Shown: piece after piece, positions 5,988 through 8,045 of the stretch
Position numbering within the stretch: the stretch's first letter is position 1
Layout: each line of letters starts with the position of its first letter
DNA from: CAWVWF01 sp963933885
Lineage (GTDB): Bacteria > Bacteroidota > Bacteroidia > Flavobacteriales_C > GCA-002722245
Direction of reading: 5' to 3'
DNA: 8,045 nucleotides
NCBI GenBank assembly: GCA_963933885.1
Contig: CAWVWF010000166.1
Span: 1-8,045, forward strand
Notes under the pieces: generated by a model
The model's database searches: none
The model's input: the letters and a program-made list of their open reading frames with translations, nothing else
What the model was told of the DNA's origin: nothing
Made by a program: the position numbers and the translations under genes

Positions 5988-6017
5988 CAAAGGTACTTTA
6001 ATCCAAGCACTTTCAAA
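5988..6017 (-). promoter_or_regulatory. Promoter of the ABC exporter-lipoprotein pair
   Basis: On the minus strand TTTG (6017-6014) is followed after 18 bases by TACCTTTG (5995-5988), a full match to the Bacteroidota TTTG / TAnnTTTG promoter. The -7 box ends 5 bases before the GTG start, so initiation at the usual distance would give a leaderless or nearly leaderless mRNA. Confidence 0.6.
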
Positions 6018-6042
6018 AGTTCAGGAATTAGTATTATCTTAA
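6011..6042 (+). promoter_or_regulatory. Weak candidate promoter of the Cys/Lys-rich protein gene
   Basis: TTTC (6011-6014) and TATCTTAA (6035-6042), 20 bases apart, loosely resemble the TTTG / TAnnTTTG pattern and would start transcription just before the ATG at 6062. The -33 part abuts the -33 TTTG of the divergent exporter promoter, so the two would overlap back to back. Confidence 0.25.
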
Positions 6043-6061
6043 TAGTTCTAAAAATTAAATT

Positions 6062-6316
6062 ATGAGAAAATTAGTTGCTTTTGCGTTGTTACTAGGAATG
6101 AGTTTTACACAACTAGCTAATGCTAGTGTTTCTTCAAACGAAGAAACGTTCATTATGCATGGCTGTGATAAATGTGACAAGAAGGATTGCAAGGGAAGTT
6201 GCGACAAGAAAAATGAGAAGGCTTGTAAGAAAGGCAAAAAACGTTCTTGCTGTAAAAAAGGAAAATCTTGTAAAAAGAAAGAAGAGAAAAAAAAGGCTAA
6301 AGAAGAAGTAAAGTAA
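6062..6316 (+). CDS. Small exported Cys/Lys-rich protein
   Basis: This 84-residue product begins with a Sec signal peptide (MRK, hydrophobic core 4-18, likely cleavage after ANA at 21). The mature part is extremely biased: eight cysteines (C35, C38, C43, C47, C55, C63, C64, C70) and about 22 lysines in 63 residues, ending in a Lys/Glu-only-like tail. The spacing CDKC, then C-x3-C, and later a CC pair suggests metal binding or a disulfide-rich peptide, in the manner of a metallothionein-like or antimicrobial basic peptide; none of these is established. A run of eight A (6287-6294) lies in the tail and could slip. The ATG at 6062 is preceded by an A-rich stretch with no Shine-Dalgarno. It is divergent from the ABC exporter and 14 bp before a small membrane protein gene with which it is probably co-transcribed. 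Confidence 0.75.
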   Translation: MRKLVAFALLLGMSFTQLANASVSSNEETFIMHGCDKCDKKDCKGSCDKKNEKACKKGKKRSCCKKGKSCKKKEEKKKAKEEVK

Positions 6317-6330
6317 AATATTCTATTTTC

Positions 6331-6615
6331 ATGGATTACATCCAAAAAACTAAAGCAAGTAACATTGTAATTTCCCTATTTGGAATTGCTGTTATTTGCT
6401 TTTCCTTTTTATATCTACAATTCAAGCAATCCATTAACGAGGGTAATCAATTTATATTCGGCGGACTTGCATCAATAGCTATACTTTCTTGTATAGTTTC
6501 AATAGTTGGTTCTCTATTCCATAAGAGTATTCTAAAGCTAGGAACTTTTAAAACCTATGCGATGAGTGCTACGAGTTTATGGATTTTACTTTGTCTGTTT
6601 ATTAAATTGACTTAG
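6331..6615 (+). CDS. Small membrane protein, three predicted helices
   Basis: I do not recognise this 94-residue protein. It has three hydrophobic segments, about 11-30, 41-63 and 75-92, and short polar connectors (FKQSINEGNQ; HKSILKLGTFK). There is no signal peptide separate from the first helix and no catalytic motif, so it should be an integral inner-membrane protein. It starts 14 bp after the Cys/Lys-rich protein gene on the same strand. The pair could work together, but nothing in the sequence proves it. Confidence 0.7.
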   Translation: MDYIQKTKASNIVISLFGIAVICFSFLYLQFKQSINEGNQFIFGGLASIAILSCIVSIVGSLFHKSILKLGTFKTYAMSATSLWILLCLFIKLT

Positions 6616-6627
6616 TGAAAAAACGGC

Positions 6628-6661
6628 AAAAAAAATGGGATGTCCCCGTTTGGAACACCCC
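6628..6661 (-). terminator. Intrinsic terminator of the second lipoprotein gene
   Basis: In minus-strand RNA GGGGUGUUCC (6661-6652) pairs with GGACAUCCC (6645-6637), with one G-U pair and one bulged U. It is followed by one A and then eight U (6635-6628). On the plus strand the G-U becomes an A-C mismatch and no U-tract follows, so termination should work only for the minus-strand gene ending at 6682. Confidence 0.75.
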
Positions 6662-6681
6662 AATATAAATATAATTCTTAA

Positions 6682-7305
6682 TTAGTTTACTGAGTAGGAG
6701 ACCAAATTCACGGGAGTTGACCCTGTAATTTCAGCCTTGATCATTCCAATGTTGTTTGCATAGTAATACCTACTATCGTTTAATGTATAATAAAGTTGAC
6801 CTCCGAAATAAGTATTAAGATCTAAATCAATAACCAATACATCATTGTAAGTAACTCCGTTCACTGTTAAAGAACTAAGCTTATCATAAATAGAGAATTG
6901 ATATTCATTTACAGTTGTATATCCAGAGTTCGTTACAGATAACGTCCAGTTCCAAACATCACCTTGAGCAGCAGCTTCTTTTAATAAAACTTGTGGTGTT
7001 AAAGTTCCATACCCTTGCTGATCAACAATAAGATATTCAGATCCTGATTTTCTAACATATGATTGAGATGTTGAAGTTGAATTAGACATTGCATGATAAG
7101 TCTCTCCACCAATAACTGAAGTCCCTCCTACAGTCGTAGTGTATGAAGTACTACCATTGTAAGTCCAATTATTCCCTGTTGTTATAGGTAAATAGTTTTT
7201 TCCAGTGTTACTTGAAGTATCTGTTGTTCCATCATCGTCCTTACTACAAGAAGTAATTAATGTTCCAATAGCTAATATTGCGATTAAAGGTAATTTTTTT
7301 AACAT
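6682..7305 (-). CDS. Surface-type lipoprotein of unknown function
   Basis: This 207-residue protein has a lipoprotein signal peptide (MLKK, hydrophobic 5-17) and lipobox LITSC with the lipidated cysteine at C20. SKDDD follows, again fitting the C-x-K-(D/E)-(D/E) surface export pattern. A Thr/Ser/Asn linker (26-36) leads into a compact beta-rich domain beginning NYLPITTGNNWTYNG (37-51) and ending with NIGMIKAEI (185-193). This opening and ending, a (Y/F)-(L/F)-P-x-x-x-G-N-x-W-x-Y strand and a G-(I/M/L)-(I/V)-K-x-E strand, recur in many Bacteroidota lipoproteins of unknown role. Start ATG at 7305; no clear Shine-Dalgarno precedes it. It is a single-gene unit with its own promoter box and terminator. 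Confidence 0.85.
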   Translation of the reverse strand: MLKKLPLIAILAIGTLITSCSKDDDGTTDTSSNTGKNYLPITTGNNWTYNGSTSYTTTVGGTSVIGGETYHAMSNSTSTSQSYVRKSGSEYLIVDQQGYGTLTPQVLLKEAAAQGDVWNWTLSVTNSGYTTVNEYQFSIYDKLSSLTVNGVTYNDVLVIDLDLNTYFGGQLYYTLNDSRYYYANNIGMIKAEITGSTPVNLVSYSVN

Positions 7306-7333
7306 TTTATGTTACTTTAAGTTGTTTAAAGAA

Positions 7334-7348
7334 CAAATGTATACATTT
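7334..7348 (-). promoter_or_regulatory. -7 box inside a 14-bp palindrome before the lipoprotein gene
   Basis: On the minus strand TACATTTG (7341-7334) is a full match to TAnnTTTG and lies 28 bases before the ATG, leaving a leader of about 20-24 bases. No good TTTG is found at -33. The box is embedded in a perfect 14-base palindrome, AAATGTATACATTT (7335-7348), which could be a regulator binding site. Confidence 0.45.
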
Positions 7349-7546
7349 TAATTAATTTTAACTCATGTTTGAAATACTATAAAAAGTTAAAATTGAACAT
7401 AAAACACAGAGGTAAACAGACTATATCATAGTATTTGAAATATAATTTAATACAGACCATATAACAAAAAGACTTTCAACAGTTACCAATAATTTCAGAA
7501 ACAAAAAATGATCGAACAGCAATTAGAGAAATCAGCAACTCTTTGT

Positions 7547-7554
7547 TAACTTTA
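7547..7554 (+). promoter_or_regulatory. Candidate -7 box of the dihydroorotase gene
   Basis: TAACTTTA lies 16 bases before the ATG at 7571 and is identical to the -7 box of the methyltransferase operon. No -33 TTG is found at the expected distance. The rest of the 265-bp intergenic region (7306-7570) is AT-rich, with no convincing gene, RNA or terminator for the plus strand. Confidence 0.3.
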
Positions 7555-7570
7555 CAACAAATCGAAAACT

Positions 7571-8045
7571 ATGAGCACATTATATATTAAGAACGCAACA
7601 ATTGTTAACGAAGAAGAAACTTTCATTGGAAGTGTAGTTGTTAAAAATGGTAAAATCGACAATGTTTTTAAAGGTGATGCTCAATTTTCGGATGAGAATG
7701 CTGAAGTAATTGATGCTACAGGATTACATTTATTACCAGGGATGATTGATGACCAAGTTCACTTCAGAGAACCAGGTTTAACTCAAAAAGCAAATATCTA
7801 TACAGAAAGTAGAGCTGCAGTTGCTGGAGGTATTACTTCATTTATGGAGATGCCTAACACAAATCCTCAAACAACAAATCATGTTGAATTAGAAAAGAAA
7901 TTTGATATTGCTTCTAAAGATGCAATCGCAAACCACTCTTTTTTCTTTGGTGCAACCAACGAAAACATTGATGAAGTTTTAGCTGTTGATGGAAACAACG
8001 TTTGTGGAATTAAGATCTTCATGGGTTCTTCTACTGGAAATATGT
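7571..8045 (+). CDS. Dihydroorotase (partial; runs off the window)
   Basis: The first 158 codons of an amidohydrolase of the dihydroorotase type, which closes carbamoyl-aspartate to dihydroorotate in de novo pyrimidine synthesis in the cytosol. Seen here: the N-terminal beta-sandwich (LYIKNATIVNEEE, then VVVKNGKID), the start of the barrel at LLPGMIDDQVHFREPG (54-69), substrate-loop MEMPNTNP (92-99), and GIKIFMGSSTGN (146-157), whose K148 may be the metal-bridging lysine. The usual D-x-H-x-H metal motif reads D60-D-Q62-V-H64, so the first histidine is glutamine. I recall the same QVHFREPG form from other Bacteroidota homologues, so it is probably a lineage feature and not damage. The start is ATG at 7571; full length in the family is about 420-450 residues. 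A related cyclic amidohydrolase cannot be fully excluded. Confidence 0.88.
   Translation, partial: MSTLYIKNATIVNEEETFIGSVVVKNGKIDNVFKGDAQFSDENAEVIDATGLHLLPGMIDDQVHFREPGLTQKANIYTESRAAVAGGITSFMEMPNTNPQTTNHVELEKKFDIASKDAIANHSFFFGATNENIDEVLAVDGNNVCGIKIFMGSSTGNM

Noticed and set aside
6055..6345. Minus-strand frame rich in Phe/Ser/Gln opposite the Cys/Lys-rich gene
   Set aside because: The Phe and Leu runs are the reverse complement of Lys codons. The plus-strand reading has a proper signal peptide and patterned cysteines.
6621..6651. Alternative pairing AAACGG / CCGTTT overlapping the terminator, as in an attenuator
   Set aside because: Only six base pairs with a 19-base gap, much weaker than the terminator stem, and located after a coding region.
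7372..7436. 9-bp inverted repeat AAATACTAT / ATAGTATTT in the intergenic region
   Set aside because: Short AT-only-like arms with a 47-base loop in AT-rich DNA are expected by chance.
7508..7549. 13-codon frame (MIEQQLEKSATLC) before pyrC as a possible leader peptide
   Set aside because: Its stop overlaps the likely -7 box of pyrC, so it would lie upstream of the transcript; no terminator/antiterminator pair is visible.

Overview
This AT-rich window looks like chromosome of a member of the Bacteroidota, probably Flavobacteriales. The evidence is TAnnTTTG-type promoter boxes, weak or absent Shine-Dalgarno sequences, two lipoproteins whose mature N-terminus follows the C-x-K-(D/E)-(D/E) surface-export pattern of that phylum, and a Bacteroidota-style dihydroorotase and exported beta-rich proteins. 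I see no tRNA, rRNA, CRISPR array, transposase or phage gene.

Bases 1-679 hold the most unusual structure: two adjacent copies of a roughly 325-350 bp unit, about 96% identical. Each copy contains a REP-like inverted repeat (26-base arms in copy 1) and further stem-loops. Each also contains the last ~20 codons and stop of the neighbouring CYTH gene, so the distal copy carries a detached 3' end of that gene. Upstream on the minus strand lies a compact probable operon, read right to left: a class I SAM methyltransferase (2326-1628), a MepB-family protein (1609-1121, TTG start) and a CYTH-type triphosphate tunnel protein (1085-618). Its promoter lies in a divergent 101-bp intergenic region shared with an exported protein of unknown function (2428-3312, plus).

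Bases 3309-5982 on the minus strand hold a coupled pair: an MsbA-like ABC exporter (GTG start), then a surface lipoprotein whose ATG is one base beyond the exporter stop. The lipoprotein and the 2428-3312 gene are convergent and share a CTAG that is the stop on both strands. Upstream of the exporter and divergent from it are two small plus-strand genes: an exported Cys/Lys-rich protein of 84 residues and a 94-residue protein with three predicted membrane segments.

Bases 6628-7341 hold a second surface lipoprotein on the minus strand with its own intrinsic terminator and a promoter box inside a 14-bp palindrome. After a 265-bp intergenic region the window ends inside a plus-strand dihydroorotase gene (pyrC), a pyrimidine-synthesis gene.

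Most genes look like ordinary chromosomal content. I found no convincing new defence or mobile system. The points most worth following are the tandem repeat that captured a gene end, the Cys/Lys-rich exported protein, and the methyltransferase-MepB-CYTH cluster, whose joint role is unknown.
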